From Cephalotus follicularis (Eukaryota; Streptophyta; Magnoliopsida; Oxalidales; Cephalotaceae): 64,000 nt of DNA. The notes under the pieces were generated by a model, which was given only the letters and a program-made list of their open reading frames with translations, was not told the DNA's origin and did not search any database. The DNA is taken from NCBI GenBank assembly GCA_001972305.1, contig BDDD01000121.1, forward strand, positions 51,189 through 115,188, in the 5' to 3' direction. How positions within the stretch are numbered: position 1 is the stretch's first letter; the number at the start of each line of letters is the position of its first letter. Positions 1 through 11,270 of this stretch are shown here, in pieces. The position numbers and the translations under genes are program-made.

Positions 1-49
1 ATAGCTGTAAATTAAGGATGAAAGTTTAACTTTACTTGTTGCCATCGTT

Positions 50-67
50 GGGGGGGGGGGGGGGGGG
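50..67. repeat. Poly-G run (18 G)
   Basis: An uninterrupted run of 18 G, followed by further short G runs to about position 72. It lies in unassigned flanking DNA just outside the first solo LTR. Such a run could form a G-quadruplex, but it is also a typical place for sequencing or assembly error. Confidence 0.8.
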
Positions 68-102
68 TGGGTGTGCTTAGAAATAATAGAAAACCCCATA
101 GG

Positions 103-2855
103 AGAAATGTAATACCCTGCTTGTTCGTATGTGTTTTTACGGACCTTTTATGTTTTTGTTTTCGGGCTTTTAATTTTTGTTTTAAAATTTTAAAGTCCGG
201 TTGCCCTTTTTATTTTGGGCCTATGTGATTTGGGTTGTTTGGTACAGCCTGAATTTTGGATATGTAATGAAATGTGGGTTTGGGCTTTTATTTATTTATT
301 TATAATCCAACTTATTTTATTAAAACAAATTACTTTTATTTTATTTTAAAATTCCTTATTATTCCTTTTATTTTATTTCTTTATTCCCTTCTATTCTTTT
401 TATTTCCTTTTCTTATTTCTTTCCTATTTTCTTCTTCTTTCTCCCGTACTTCCTTCTTCCCTCCATCAATGTTACACGGTAAGAATCCTTTCTTCCTTTT
501 TCAATTCCTGAAAATCCTCTCTTCTTCCCCTTTTGGTCAGATTTTGTCTCCTTTTACCTTTGTGAGAGTGACATTGCCTTTTAAAGTGTGTCTCTCTTTC
601 TAGATTAGCCATTGTCGATTTCTGCCAAGAGAGAAGCTGTGTTAATCTTCTGTGAATCGTCTCTTTAAGTTGTTAAGGTAATGTTAATCCGTTAGTTGTT
701 TCTTTTGGGTTAAATTCTTTGGTTTGTTAAGCATAGTCATGTATCATTGTTCTGTTTTCTTTTGGCTTCCTTCTGCACAACTGTTGTCATCTGTTTTGTG
801 GTGTACTTGCTGTGTTTCTGGGTTTTGAATAAGCATTGCAGGTTAGTGGATTCACTGTAATGGTTTGTTTTCCTTGTCTTTGGTTTTATTCTTAGAGTCC
901 TTCAAAGCTTGATTTTCTTGTGTGTATGTTTCTGTCATGGTGTTAGTAAGTTTGTTAGTATGTTTTATATACCTAAACTCGTCATAATCTGGTTTTTATG
1001 TATCTGTTAAGTGATAATGGACAGATTGTGGGACTTGAACATATGCATAAGTTAAAGAGTCTTTGCTTTCCTTGGAAGTTAAGCCACTGTTTAATCGTTT
1101 CCATGTCGATTCTGTGTTTTAATGCCATCTAAATGTCACATAAAGTCATATGTTTATGTCCATGTGTCTCTGGTTTGGTGTTGAATTCATTTGAACAAGT
1201 TTCTGCATCAAAATATAGTGTTACTGCTATTCTGTCGTCCAGAACAGTCGGCTGTTCTTGCTGACAGTCGGCTGGATTGGATGAGCAGTCGACTGCCATA
1301 TGAACACAGTCGACTGTCTTGGGTTGTGTAGTTGACTGGATCTATGAACCAGTCGACCGCCTACATTCTGGTTTTAGTAGTCAACTGGACCTTGTGATTA
1401 GTCGACTGCCAAGCTTCCCCAGTCGGCTGGTGCTCTGTAACAGTCGACTGTTTTGCCCAGAATATTGCTGTTTTCAACTGTTTTGATTCATCTGTTCTCC
1501 GAATCGATCCGAGTCTTTTCTAAACACTATTATGAGTCTGTTTAATATTTCTGATGTGTCTTAGACTCTTATACGTATGATTTTGGGTGTCTTTTAGATT
1601 ATTGTGTTTCAAGTGGAGATTGATCTAAATCATCTATCCGTAAGTGCATTGTGAACGCATAAGGTACGAATACTTCGTTCCTTGATACACTCTTATGAAC
1701 TTATCAAATAAAATCAGTTTTGCTTTATGCTATGCTTCTTCGTTTATGAAATTGATAATGTTTTTGACACGTTTCGAAAATGAAGTTGGTTTGACATTTT
1801 TAAATGATTCCGACTTTATGTATATGATGTGAAATGATACGATATGTTACGATCACCTATTTATAGCAAAGTATAAATGAGTTGATGATTTGGATTATGA
1901 AATGCATGTTATGATACCGTTGTGAGTGGTTTTCCGATATGTTTTGTGAAAGCATATTTTATGTGGTTTAAAATTGATTTCGATAAATCGATGCTTTCGC
2001 AATGATTGAATACTGAGTATTGTACCCACCTACAGGGCGTACCATAGGCACGTCGTAGGCCTGGCACGGTGACGTGACACTTCCGTAGCGGTGTGATTAG
2101 ACTACGGTGCCTCTGAGTGTTATGAATAAATCCCATGAGGTGGATTTATGGATCCGCTATGTATGATAGAGGCGTATGAATCGATTCTAGTATATGTTAT
2201 GTGATCTGAGGTGTGATCAGATATGTGATATGTGAGAATTGACTTGTGTAGTGCCGTACACTTCAATTCTAGTGGGCATGTGGAATTAGCGACTCCCTTG
2301 CCAATATATGATATGAAATGTGATATGTATGTGGCTCAGTATGATTCTCTGAATTGTAAAATGACATTTTGAAATGTTTCGTAAATGTTTCGAAAGATAT
2401 GAAATTTGTATATGATTAAACTGTTTTGGAATCTTACTGTTTTTAATTTATCGTTTACTGTTTTATTTCCCTTATCCGTACTGAGGTTTGCTCAGCCGCG
2501 TTTTTGTTTCCATACGGCGGGTTATCGGGAGCAGCGGGGAAATGTGTGAACGAGAGATGACTACCCTATGTCTTCGGATCCCTAGGAGTGTGATCCTTGT
2601 GTTTTTACATCTAGTGGTCATAAACAATGATACTTATGTTTTTATGATTTAAATTTGTAACTTGGATATGTTTAAGTCTTTCCGGAATTGATTAATTGCT
2701 AAGTTTTTAATGTTTCAGTATGCTATGACCGCCACGTTTTTGGCTAATAAAGTAATGTTATGATTAGTTATGTTATGTATATGATCAGATATGTTATGAT
2801 AAGTTCTGTATTATGACCCATAACGACTCCCGCCGTCCGGGGGTGTTACAAGAAA
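103..2855 (+). mobile_element. Solo LTR A (108-2850) with 5-bp target duplication
   Basis: The LTR runs from TGTAATACCC at 108 to GGGGTGTTACA ending at 2850, so it has TG...CA ends inside the short inverted repeat TGTAA/TTACA. The five bases before it (AGAAA, 103-107) recur immediately after it (2851-2855). A 2.7-kb LTR between target duplications, with no primer site and no polypurine tract, is what LTR-LTR recombination leaves: a solo LTR. The terminal sequence resembles chromovirus (Tekay/Del-type) LTRs. The 1241-1455 part holds a cluster of GTCGAC palindromes. An ORF of 109 codons near the 5' end is T-rich and looks non-coding. Confidence 0.88.
1241..1455. repeat. Cluster of CAGTCGACTG-type palindromes in LTR A
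   Basis: About ten copies of a 9-12 bp motif in 215 bp. Perfect palindromes are seen at 1286-1295 (CAGTCGACTG), 1306-1317 (ACAGTCGACTGT) and 1441-1450. Variants read CAGTCGGCTG, AGTTGACTGG and AGTCAACTGG. GTTGAC and GTCAAC are what deamination of a methylated CpG in GTCGAC would give. Confidence 0.85.
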
Positions 2856-3858
2856 TAATAAAATTTTCGTTTTTGAGGAAAAGAAAAGAAATATATCTCA
2901 AGGTAGGAGTTTATGTGAAAAATAAATGAAAATAATTAATAAAAGACCATCTTATATGTTTTCAAGGTTTCATAAATTTTAGTGAGGAGAAGGACGATGA
3001 ATGGATGTTCTTGCATATATATAAGTCTAAAAAAAAGAAAGAAAGAAAAAGAAAAAGAAAATGTTTATTTTACCTCTTTGAATTCAGTCTTGGTTTGTAG
3101 CCTATTTGATTCGAGTAATTAAGCATTAGGGGTGTTTTACACCTAGTTCCTTAAAGCCAACTGGTTTGAGAGTAACTGGTCGAAAGCTCGCTACATGGGT
3201 CCTATAGAAAGCTTAAGAAATCAAGACATTGCACGAATTTGAGTTGGTAAAATTTTCATTGATCTTATGTGTGAATTGCAAATCTGAAGCTACTTAGTAC
3301 TTTGAGTGTCTGGTGTTTTCTCCATCCATGACATTTCAGATGGAAAAGAGTGGAAGAATGAATAAAAATAAAAAAAAGAAAAGCAAAAGAAAGAAAATGT
3401 GTGTAAGTGCTAAAGTTCTTTGTCTGGCTCCGAACTAGGATTTTATGTTGCTAATAATGCATATCTTGATTGGTTATATATGTGTAAAATAACAGAAATT
3501 TTAGTAAAACTCCTTAATTGAGATGTGTTTTGATTATAGAACTTGGAACGAGATAATAAAATTCAAGTATGGGGGTATTCTATGAATTTTTGAGTAGAGA
3601 TACATTTAGCCTATTGTCAAATTTTTGATGAACTGAATTTTGTGTGTTTGTTTATTGGAAAACACTCACGAGACAAAACTCGTACACTAGGGCCACATAG
3701 GGGTTTGAAGGCTTGTTGCATCCGTTAAATGCAATCGTGATTCTTACGAAAGTGAGTTAGGTTTTTTTTTTTGCTGTTTATTTTTTTTTTGTTTTCTTGT
3801 TCTTAGCTTTCCATTTTGTTTGCTTGAGGACAAGAAAAATTTAGGTATGAGAGTATTT
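2856..3858 (+). mobile_element. 3' non-coding interior of an Athila/Tat-like gypsy element with polypurine tract
   Basis: No reading frame of note. The stretch ends with a 'TTGCTTGAGGACAAG' segment at about 3820-3834 and then a purine-rich tract directly before TGATAAGC at 3859. This arrangement is familiar from the 3' end of Athila/Tat-type Ty3/gypsy elements, where the tract primes plus-strand synthesis. A second purine-rich stretch with GTATGGGGGTATT lies near 3567. The element's coding part is not present to the left, where solo LTR A begins. Confidence 0.6.
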
Positions 3859-5559
3859 GATAAGCATAAAAATGTGTGATTTTAATGATTTATTTATTAT
3901 ATTTTTATGCTTGGAATAGACTACTGTGGTGGTGTTTATGTGATTTTCAGGTATTATGATTATTATTGCGGAATAAGAGAAAATGAAGCTAAAACGTTAC
4001 TTTTTGAGTTAAAGTGGTTTGAAGTCAACAATCGGTTAAAGAATGAACCCACTTAAACGAGAGAAGTCAAAATTTAAGGCTCCGAAGATATTGAATATTG
4101 AGCTCATTTTGTTCATAAAATTATTTGGAGCACTTTTGGTTCTTGGGCCGACTCATTCTGAAAATCCGATGAAAAGATATTACAAGAAAACAAAGGTTGA
4201 ATCATTTCAATTAATGCGCCACGTGTCGTATCATGCAAAACGCCACAAGTCACCAATATAGCACGCATCAGCAACCCATGCAACAATTGTTTTATGCATA
4301 AATCAGCCTGCCAGGAGCCCATCATCCATACATCCATCATCACGCACAACCAATCAAACGCCATAGCCAATGCTCAAGAGTCTATGAACGCATGATGTCT
4401 TCAGTCCATGCAACCATCAAGCCTCACACGCATACGTCCATGTACGCCAACAGTAATCAATGCGCACGTAGTCTTGAGGCCCGCATCAGTGTTCAACACA
4501 CCAGCACAAGACGCCACATGCATACAACCAAGCCCAGGATCCACATGCATACATGCAAAGCCCATGCGCCTCACAAGTCATCCGCACGCGTTTAATTGTT
4601 TTAGGTTTAAGTCGGCTGTGTATGTATATATATGGCATAAAGCGATTAATTAAGTAGACAATAAAGTGAGAGGCAGTAGACAGTAGAGAGACGCGAGTGG
4701 GAAGGCAGTAGGAGGCAGCACGGCAGTCGAGGAAAGCAATTGGTTTTTATTGGTAAATCCTTTAAAGAAAATTGCTGTCATCATCGTTATGCTCGGCTAA
4801 GTATTTTAATCCCTAGATGTAGATGAACCCATGTTATATATATATATATATTTCAGTTTTGATTTCAAGTTTAATTGCATGTTTATGAGACACTTTTTCT
4901 TATTAATGTAGTGACAACATTGATGAGAAAAACTTTTAATATATAAAATCTGTTTTGATGATTTATTGTTAGTAGCTTTATTTCATCTATATCATGCAAT
5001 ACTTTTTTATGTGACTGAACCAATGACAGCCTTTAACCAATCAACCTTTTGAGAGTATCAAGGTGTGACAGGATAGGTTGTACCTAGACTAAATCACTAG
5101 TTTGCTGTGTTAACCAAAGACACCCTTTAACCAATCAACATTTTGAGAGTATCAAGGTGTGACAGGATAGGTTGTACCTAGGTTAATTCGGTAATTTTCT
5201 GCGCTAAACTGAAACTTGAGCCACGAATTCTAATATATATATACATGCGGGGATTCTCACATCTACGGGATTGCTGTTTCATATTACTTTTCTTATTTAT
5301 TTATTTTGTTAGTTTACATTAGATATTTAATTTGAATTGTTTAGTTTTTCATTAAATTAGTTTAATTCAATATCAATTCATTTTATTTGCATTGTTAACT
5401 TAGATTAAATTAATTTCGTATTCGTTATTTTTGTTTAGTTGCATCCTAATTTTATTTTTATAGCATCTCCTTTCAGCTCTTCGTGGGAACGATCCATATT
5501 TCCACTTGCTAAATTGTTAGATTAGGGTAATTTTGATTCGACATAACGACACCCATCAT
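3859..5559 (+). mobile_element. Athila-like LTR (plus orientation)
   Basis: Starts TGATAAGCATAAAAATGTG right after the polypurine tract and ends CACCCATCA near 5559, giving an LTR of about 1.7 kb. Its start matches, in reverse complement, the sequence at about 17250-17333, so two related LTRs lie in the window. Near the 3' end is a CTCTTCGTGGGAACGATCC segment common in Athila-like LTRs. The ORFs at 4043-4653 overlap one another on both strands and show no protein similarity I recognise. It is probably the 3' LTR, since the interior 3' end is on its left. Confidence 0.6.
5031..5180 (+). repeat. 94-bp direct repeat inside the Athila-like LTR
   Basis: The segment beginning CTTTAACCAATCAA at 5031 recurs at 5125, and about 55 bp of each copy are nearly identical (one base difference at ACCTTTTG/ACATTTTG). 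The shared part includes GAGAGTATCAAGGTGTGACA. Confidence 0.85.
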
Positions 5560-5595
5560 GGATCAATCTACCTCAATTAAGATTAATGATATATA

Positions 5596-5610
5596 CCTGC
5601 TCTGATACCA
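5596..5610 (-). promoter_or_regulatory. Primer-binding site of a copia element (tRNA-iMet type)
   Basis: On the minus strand this reads TGGTATCAGAGCAGG, the complement of the 3' end of initiator-Met tRNA used as primer by most plant copia elements. It lies two bases from the LTR end at 5613. Only about 35 bp of interior survive before the Athila-like LTR. Confidence 0.85.
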
Positions 5611-5612
5611 AA

Positions 5613-6873
5613 TGTAGGTCCACTAATAGCAATCTAAAGAGGGGGTGAATAGGTTATACGGAATAATTAACCCCTTTTCTATTTTAAAGATTAAATTAAG
5701 CAATCATATTACTATAAGAATTAAAAGCAATCAAATAAATTGCAATAATATAAAAGAGTCGGGAAAGAGAGATTGCAAGCAATTTATAGTGGTTTGGCCA
5801 AATATGCCTACGTCCATTCTCCCAAGCAACACTTGAGGTTCCACTAGGTTTGTAATCCCCCGATCAAAATCCCAAATTCTGGATTTTTACAAGGAAAATC
5901 CTAACTCTAATTTTTACGAGCTAAATCCTAACTTGGATTTTTACAAGCTAAATCCTAACTTGAATTCAGGTATTAACAACCTTGTATTACACAAAAATAT
6001 TCAGGTGGTGTTTATGTGTTTATAGAGACCTCTAATAAGGTTGAATATGAAACACTATGGCTAAAAGCAAATAATCAATGTAATAACACAAATAGAGCTT
6101 TTGACAATGTAAAAGTAATATAGATATTGTTGCTTGTTGATTTCCTGTTCTTCTCCATTGAATCAGACCTCTATTTATAGGCTTCTTGCTGTCATATAGC
6201 CGTTGGAATCATCAAGGAGCCATTGGAATCATCTATTGAAAGTTTTCCCAATTTCAGCAGCTTCAAATCTTGCAGATTTATGTGTTTGACTGTCTTTGGC
6301 GTCGACGTTTTACGCATGGCGTTGACGTCTATTTTCTTATGCGTTAACTCCTTTGGTTCTTCACGTTGACTCTATTAGCTACTATTTGATTTCTGTATTA
6401 TTGGCGGTGTACGCATGACATTGATGCAAATATCATATGTGTTGACTCCAACTGCTTTATGCATTAACTTCTAAGTCACTGTCTATTTTTTGCACTCTTT
6501 TGCGTTGACGTTTAAATATGGCGTTTACGTCTTCAGATAGATGTCGACGCCAATATGTCTTCACGTTAACGTCTAAGGCATTGTCTTATTTTTGCACCTT
6601 TTGACGTTGACTTCTTCATCATGGCGATGACGCAAATATTACAAAACCCAGCGCGTTGACGAGAATAATCAGCACATTGACGAAGATCATATTCCAAAGC
6701 CCAGAACACATGCTTAAGCCCAACACGTTGACACCAATGGTCTAGGCGTTGACGCCAATAGGTCGGTTCTGCATAATTTGCTTGCAACTTTACTTGTTTG
6801 TTACATTAAAATAAACCTTAACATCAACAAACAAGTCAGGTGCTTTGTTATCATCAAAACCAAGATTGTAACA
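5613..6873 (-). mobile_element. SIRE-like Ty1/copia 5' LTR, minus strand
   Basis: Read on the minus strand the LTR starts TGTTACAATCTTGG near 6873 and ends GGACCTACA at 5613, about 1.26 kb, followed by the primer site. The end segment around 5625-5650 (minus strand CTATTCACCCCCTCTTTAG) is typical of plant SIRE/Maximus-type copia LTRs. Because a primer site is present this is not a simple solo LTR. It is the 5' end of an element whose interior was lost at about 5560. No copia protein is encoded anywhere in the window. Confidence 0.68.
6296..6765. repeat. GCGTTGACG / GTCGACG motif cluster in the copia LTR
   Basis: Many variants of GCGTTGACGCC and GCGTCGACG on both strands (for example GGCGTCGACG near 6299, GGCGTTGACG near 6319, and further copies to about 6755), spaced 15-45 bp apart. 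Same GTCGAC-type core as the clusters in unrelated gypsy LTRs elsewhere in the window. Confidence 0.75.
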
Positions 6874-6885
6874 TAGAAGTTAATA

Positions 6886-8127
6886 GTGAAGTGTTTGGAA
6901 ATGGGGGTGACTCTGACGGTGGGGCTATTCAAGGAGTTTCATATCCTCAATGCATCTCCTGGAAAGTGCGGTTACTATTTCAAGTCGGGCGTTGGTCTGA
7001 CCAATAAGCTGTTGGTGGAACCTACAAAGTCCGTCAAAGGCTGGAGGGAGAGGTACTTCCTAGTTAGGAATCTTCCCGGCTTCACCCCCTGCCACTGGTG
7101 TGACTCGTTGGATACCCAACAGCTCAATCAGAAAACAAATTTAACTAAGGCAAAGAAGGCAGACCTTGTTAAACTGTTAGCGCTTGAGCCAGAGGAGGTG
7201 AATTCTACCATATTCGAGGATCGTTTGCACCTTGTTGGGCTGAGCATGTCCCCTGGTCGCCGAAATGCCTTGGATGATGAAGAGGAGATCCCAGTGAGGA
7301 TTGAGAGAGAGGGAGTTCAAAATAGCAGAGAAGAACCCATGGCCTCACCTGTTAACAAGGGGGAAAGCTGTATTAAGCCTTCCTCACCTCCTCTACTTCT
7401 AATTCCTTCCTTTTGTTCACTCACTAATTTTTGTCATTCATGCTTTTGACTTTACTTTCATGGTTCTCTACAGCAATTGCTTCTCGGTGACGTTTGGCTG
7501 ACGTCTTGAGGGTTGCCAAGAGAAAAAAAGGGTGCTGCCGAGGAGGAGAGGCAGAGAGCCTTGAGGCAAGTGGCCGAGGCAAAAAAGAAGAGACAATAGA
7601 AGGAGCCTGCTACTGCTGCTGCTGAGGCTGCCAGGGTAAGGTCTGCCCGTGGCAAATGTGTTGCGGATGACCTTCCTCCTCCTTCCAAAAAACAAAATAA
7701 GGGAAGAGGTAGAGAGGGCTCTTCTCCGAATCAAGCTAATGTGCCCCCAGAGGTGAGCTCTCAGGACCCCGTTCGTCTCGGTGGGTCTCGGGATGCCGAC
7801 CGGGTTGAGGAAGGGCTCGAGGTGCTGGGCTACTCTGGTGCAGACTTGAATATTCCAGGGGCACCTTTCGAGCTTAGCAGGATGTGCTTCCTCCCTACCG
7901 AGATGAATTCAAGAAAGGGTTGGACCTATAACACCCCGCGCCCACAGGGCGGACACGTGACATTACACTCAATCCAAAACACAATACAATGATCGGGACT
8001 AGCAATATAAAAATGCGGAAAGAGGGTTGAACTCAGTCATTTTGGCTGAGAAGGAAAGTGCTCCTGCTGAGAGTGAAGTGAAGAATTCGTGGGAGAGCAA
8101 AAGAGAAAGAAATTCTAAAGCAAAGTA
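6886..8127 (+). pseudogene. Fragment of Tat-type antisense ORF (plant 'gypsy-type transposase' domain)
   Basis: A 187-codon frame at 6886-7449 reads ...LFKEFHILNASPGKCGYYF..., then LLVEPTKSVKGWRERYF and LLALEPEEVNS. The same blocks occur on the minus strand at 51402-51760 in the Tat element of this window, where the homologous ORF lies antisense downstream of integrase. The family is known from Tat-lineage gypsy elements (sometimes named 'putative gypsy-type transposase'); its function is unknown. After 7450 the frame continues in pieces with a lysine/alanine/glutamate-rich segment (7520-7640) and a segment ending near 7926. An LTR shard splits it, and REGLNSVILAEK-like coding resumes at about 8022. 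Several stops and frame changes mark it as dead. Its parent element would be on the minus strand. Confidence 0.7.
7927..8021 (-). mobile_element. 95-bp shard of an LTR end
   Basis: This piece matches the terminal part of the LTR at 12799 and, in reverse complement, the end of the LTR at 23079: AACACCCCGCGCCC, then GGCGGACACGTGACATTAC, then TATAAAAATGCGGAAA. It begins TATAACACC, one base off the canonical TGTAACACC. No primer site adjoins it. Both sides look like continuing coding sequence of the Tat antisense ORF. Confidence 0.75.
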
Positions 8128-9544
8128 AGGAATTCCTATACCCATTTATCTCAAAGCTTCCTCTGTTTTGATTTCTATTGATATCTTCCTCAATTCTTGA
8201 CGAATTTTTAAATAGTTGAATGTTCTGGAAATGTTAGGATGTCCTCTTTAACTTTTATGCTTTGAACGTTTCAAGATTCTATCTATTTCTTGATGAAAAT
8301 CAATGTTTTAAATTATTGTCTGGGTATTGTTTTATTCCTGGGTTATGTAGCAACTTCTTTAAATCATATCTTGCTCGTTTCTTGATAAAAAATTAAATGG
8401 TTGGATGTTTTGAAAACCGTAAGATGTCCTCTTTAACTGTTATGTTTTATGTATCTCTAAATTCTATCAAATTATGAATGAGAATTAATGTTTCATTTTA
8501 CTGCTCATGCCCTATTTTCATATGGAACCAGCCACTCTCAAAAATTCATAACGGATTCAATTCTCAACCAATTGTTATGATCTTGAGTTTTATGAATTTG
8601 TAAATATGTCTACTTTAATGTTTATGTTTTAAGTTTTCACTGAAAAGGCTTATTTCTATACGAATTATCAGTTTTCACAAAGCTATGCAAAACTGTTTTT
8701 ATGAACTTATTTGAGTCAATTACTCAAATGAAGAGAAAAGTTTATGAATTGTGAAAGAAATGTTATGAAATGGTTTTTATGATTGTTTTGAGCTAATCAC
8801 TCAAAGTAAATGATGAATGAACCGCCCTTGGATTGCGATCCAAGGGGAATGGAGCAAGATGCTCAATGTTAATGGAGCGAGATGCTCACGGACATGCATG
8901 TGATGTAAGGATAGTAGTCGGGGAGTGCACAATACCCCGGTGAAGCGGTGTAAAGGGTTCATTAAGGTTTTTATGACTTCTATGTGTATGAAATATTCTA
9001 GTTACGAGTTTGTAATTAGAAAAGTGATATGTTTTACGAAATGTTTCTAGTTATATGTATTGACTAGCAAAATGTTATGATGAAATGTGATTACCATAAA
9101 AACACCTTACTGAGCTATTTTGAGCTCATTCCTTTCAATGTTGTTTTCAACTAAAATGTTTTCAGGAAATGAATGAATGGAGATTACGAGCTTAGAGGAA
9201 GCTCTTATCAAGGAGTTTTTGTGAAAGAAAGGCTATACAATGATGTTTGCATAATTGTTTTGATATGTAATAAGAACAAAGTTTTTCCGCTGTATTATAT
9301 GTTTATGTAGAAGGATGATCCTATGTATATGTAGACCAACGATATACTTATGACATCTTTATATAAGATGATTATGTGTAAAGTTGAATTTAAGATTATG
9401 TATGATATTTCAAAATATGAGTTTATGATGTAATGTACTTTTAGAGAAGAGTACCAAAGGATGTAACGTTTCACACCCAACGTAGCGCGACCGATCCTCG
9501 AGGGTCGCTTTGAGCTATTAGCGAGCTCGGGTCGGGGGCGTTAC
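8022..9544 (+). mobile_element. Partial LTR of gypsy type, plus orientation
   Basis: The right end is sharp: GGTCGGGGGCGTTACA ending at 9544, directly against the minus-strand RNase H coding of gypsy element 1. The left boundary is not clear and may lie near 8128. The body is AT-rich and non-coding. A strong hairpin at 8825-8846 occupies a place similar to the hairpins in other LTRs here. No target duplication could be assigned because the left end is uncertain. Confidence 0.55.
8825..8846 (+). other. 9-bp-stem hairpin in LTR
   Basis: CCCTTGGAT and ATCCAAGGG form a perfect 9-bp stem around a TGCG loop, about 700 bp upstream of the LTR end. Confidence 0.75.
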
Positions 9545-11270
9545 ACCTTCTCTGTCTCATGTTCAAATCCTTCTGTGAAAAGAGAAATCTCAAACTCTTA
9601 TGATCACTGAAAACTGTGAACTTGGTCCCATAAAGGTAGTGGCGCCATTTTCCAAGAGCAAAGACAATGGTCGCCAACTCCAAGTCATGCACTGGGTAGT
9701 TTTCTTCATGTGGTTTGATCTTTCTTGATGCATATGCGATCACTTTGCCGTATTGCATAAGAACACAACCAAGCCCCTTTCCAGAAGCATCGGTGTATAC
9801 AACAACGTCTTCGTTCCCGTCTGGTAAGGCTAGGACGGGAGCGGAAATCAATCTGTCTTTCAACTCTTGAAAACTTATTTCACAATCACTATCCCATACA
9901 AAGGCAGCGTTCTTCTGTGTCAATCTGGTCAACGGTGTTGCAATACGGGAAAATCCCTCAACAAACCAACGATAATTCCCTGCTAAACCCAAGAAGCTGC
10001 GAACTTTGGAAGCAGTCGTCGGTCATTTCCAATCTTTCACTGCCTCTACTTTCAATGGATCCACTGATAAACCGTCACCAGAAACAATATGCCCTAGAAA
10101 AGCAACCTCCGATAACCAAAACTCACACTTGTCGAATTTGGCATACAGTCGATGATCCCTCAAAGTTTGCAATAAAATGTAGAGGTGCTGGGCATGCTTC
10201 TCATCGGTCCTAGAATAGACCAAGAGGTCGTCAATGAATACTACAATGAACTGATCCAAATACTACCTGAACACTCGGTTCATCAAATCCATGAAAGTCG
10301 CAGGAGCATTAGTCACCCCAAAAGGCATAACTAAGAACTCATAATGGCCATATCTCGATCTGAAAGCCGTCTTCGGAATATCCTCCGGTCTGACTTTCAA
10401 CTGGTGGTAGCCCGATCTCAAGTCGAGCTTAGAAAACACTGTCGCTCCTCTAAGCTGATCAAACAGCTCATCAATGTGCGGTAGAGGGTACTTATTCTTC
10501 ACTGTAACTTTATTGAGCTGTCGGCAGTCAATACACATACGGAGCGATCCATCTTTCTTCTTGACAAAAAGGATAGGTGCTCCCCAGGGTGAAGCACTAG
10601 GTCTTATAAAGCCTTTGTCTAGAAGATTCTATAACTGTATCTTTAACTCTTTCAATTCTATCGGTGCCATTCGGTACGGTGCTTGAGAAATCGGTGCAGT
10701 TCCTGGTATCAAATCAATCACAAACTCTATCTCTCTGTCTAGTGGCAACGACGTCAAATCCAGAGGAAAAACATCTCCAAACTCGCAAACCACTGGAATA
10801 TTCTCCAGTTCCTGCCGCCATCTGTCTGTATCGAGCACATGTGCCAGAAACCCCTGATATCCCTGTCGTAACAATATGTCCGCATGCAAAGCCGAAATCA
10901 TCAGAACAAACAATGGCTCTAAGGTTTCAAGAAACCGAAAAGGTGGTCGTCCCGGAGGACTGGGAACCACTACTTTCCGATGACAATCCACCTGAGCAAA
11001 GCTAGTAGACAACCAATCCATGCCAAGAATCACATCTAGGCAATCCATCGGTAAAACAATAAGATCGGCTAACAAGCAACGATCATCAATCTCAACAATA
11101 CAATCTCTACACACTCGATCGGTGGTCGCTGACTCACCGAGAGGTGTGGATACCTCCATAAAGAAAGGAAGGTACTCAAGCCTCAAACCAACATGGGAGA
11201 CAGAATGCAATGCAATGAATGAATGGGATTAACCTGGATCAATAAGAACCCGTGCTGGAAGCTGAAAGAG
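9545..11270 (-). pseudogene. gypsy 1 protease-RT-RNase H, broken
   Basis: Minus-strand coding in several blocks. The protease region (about 11250-10990) includes DVILGMDWL; the catalytic triplet reads D-P-G followed by a stop at about 11230, where DSG or DTG is expected. RT blocks follow: PYRMAPIELKELK, then [57 protein letters not shown], and the catalytic FIDD near 10230. RNase H follows with [15 protein letters not shown] and [14 protein letters not shown], ending at DLNMRQRR at 9545. In-frame stops occur near 10260 and 10022, and between the protease and RT blocks. The order and motifs are those of a Ty3/gypsy polyprotein, which copies element RNA into DNA in virus-like particles. It cannot make an active product. 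Confidence 0.9.

Noticed and set aside
4043-4653. Overlapping small frames as a host gene
   Set aside because: They lie inside an LTR, occur on both strands and show no recognisable domain.
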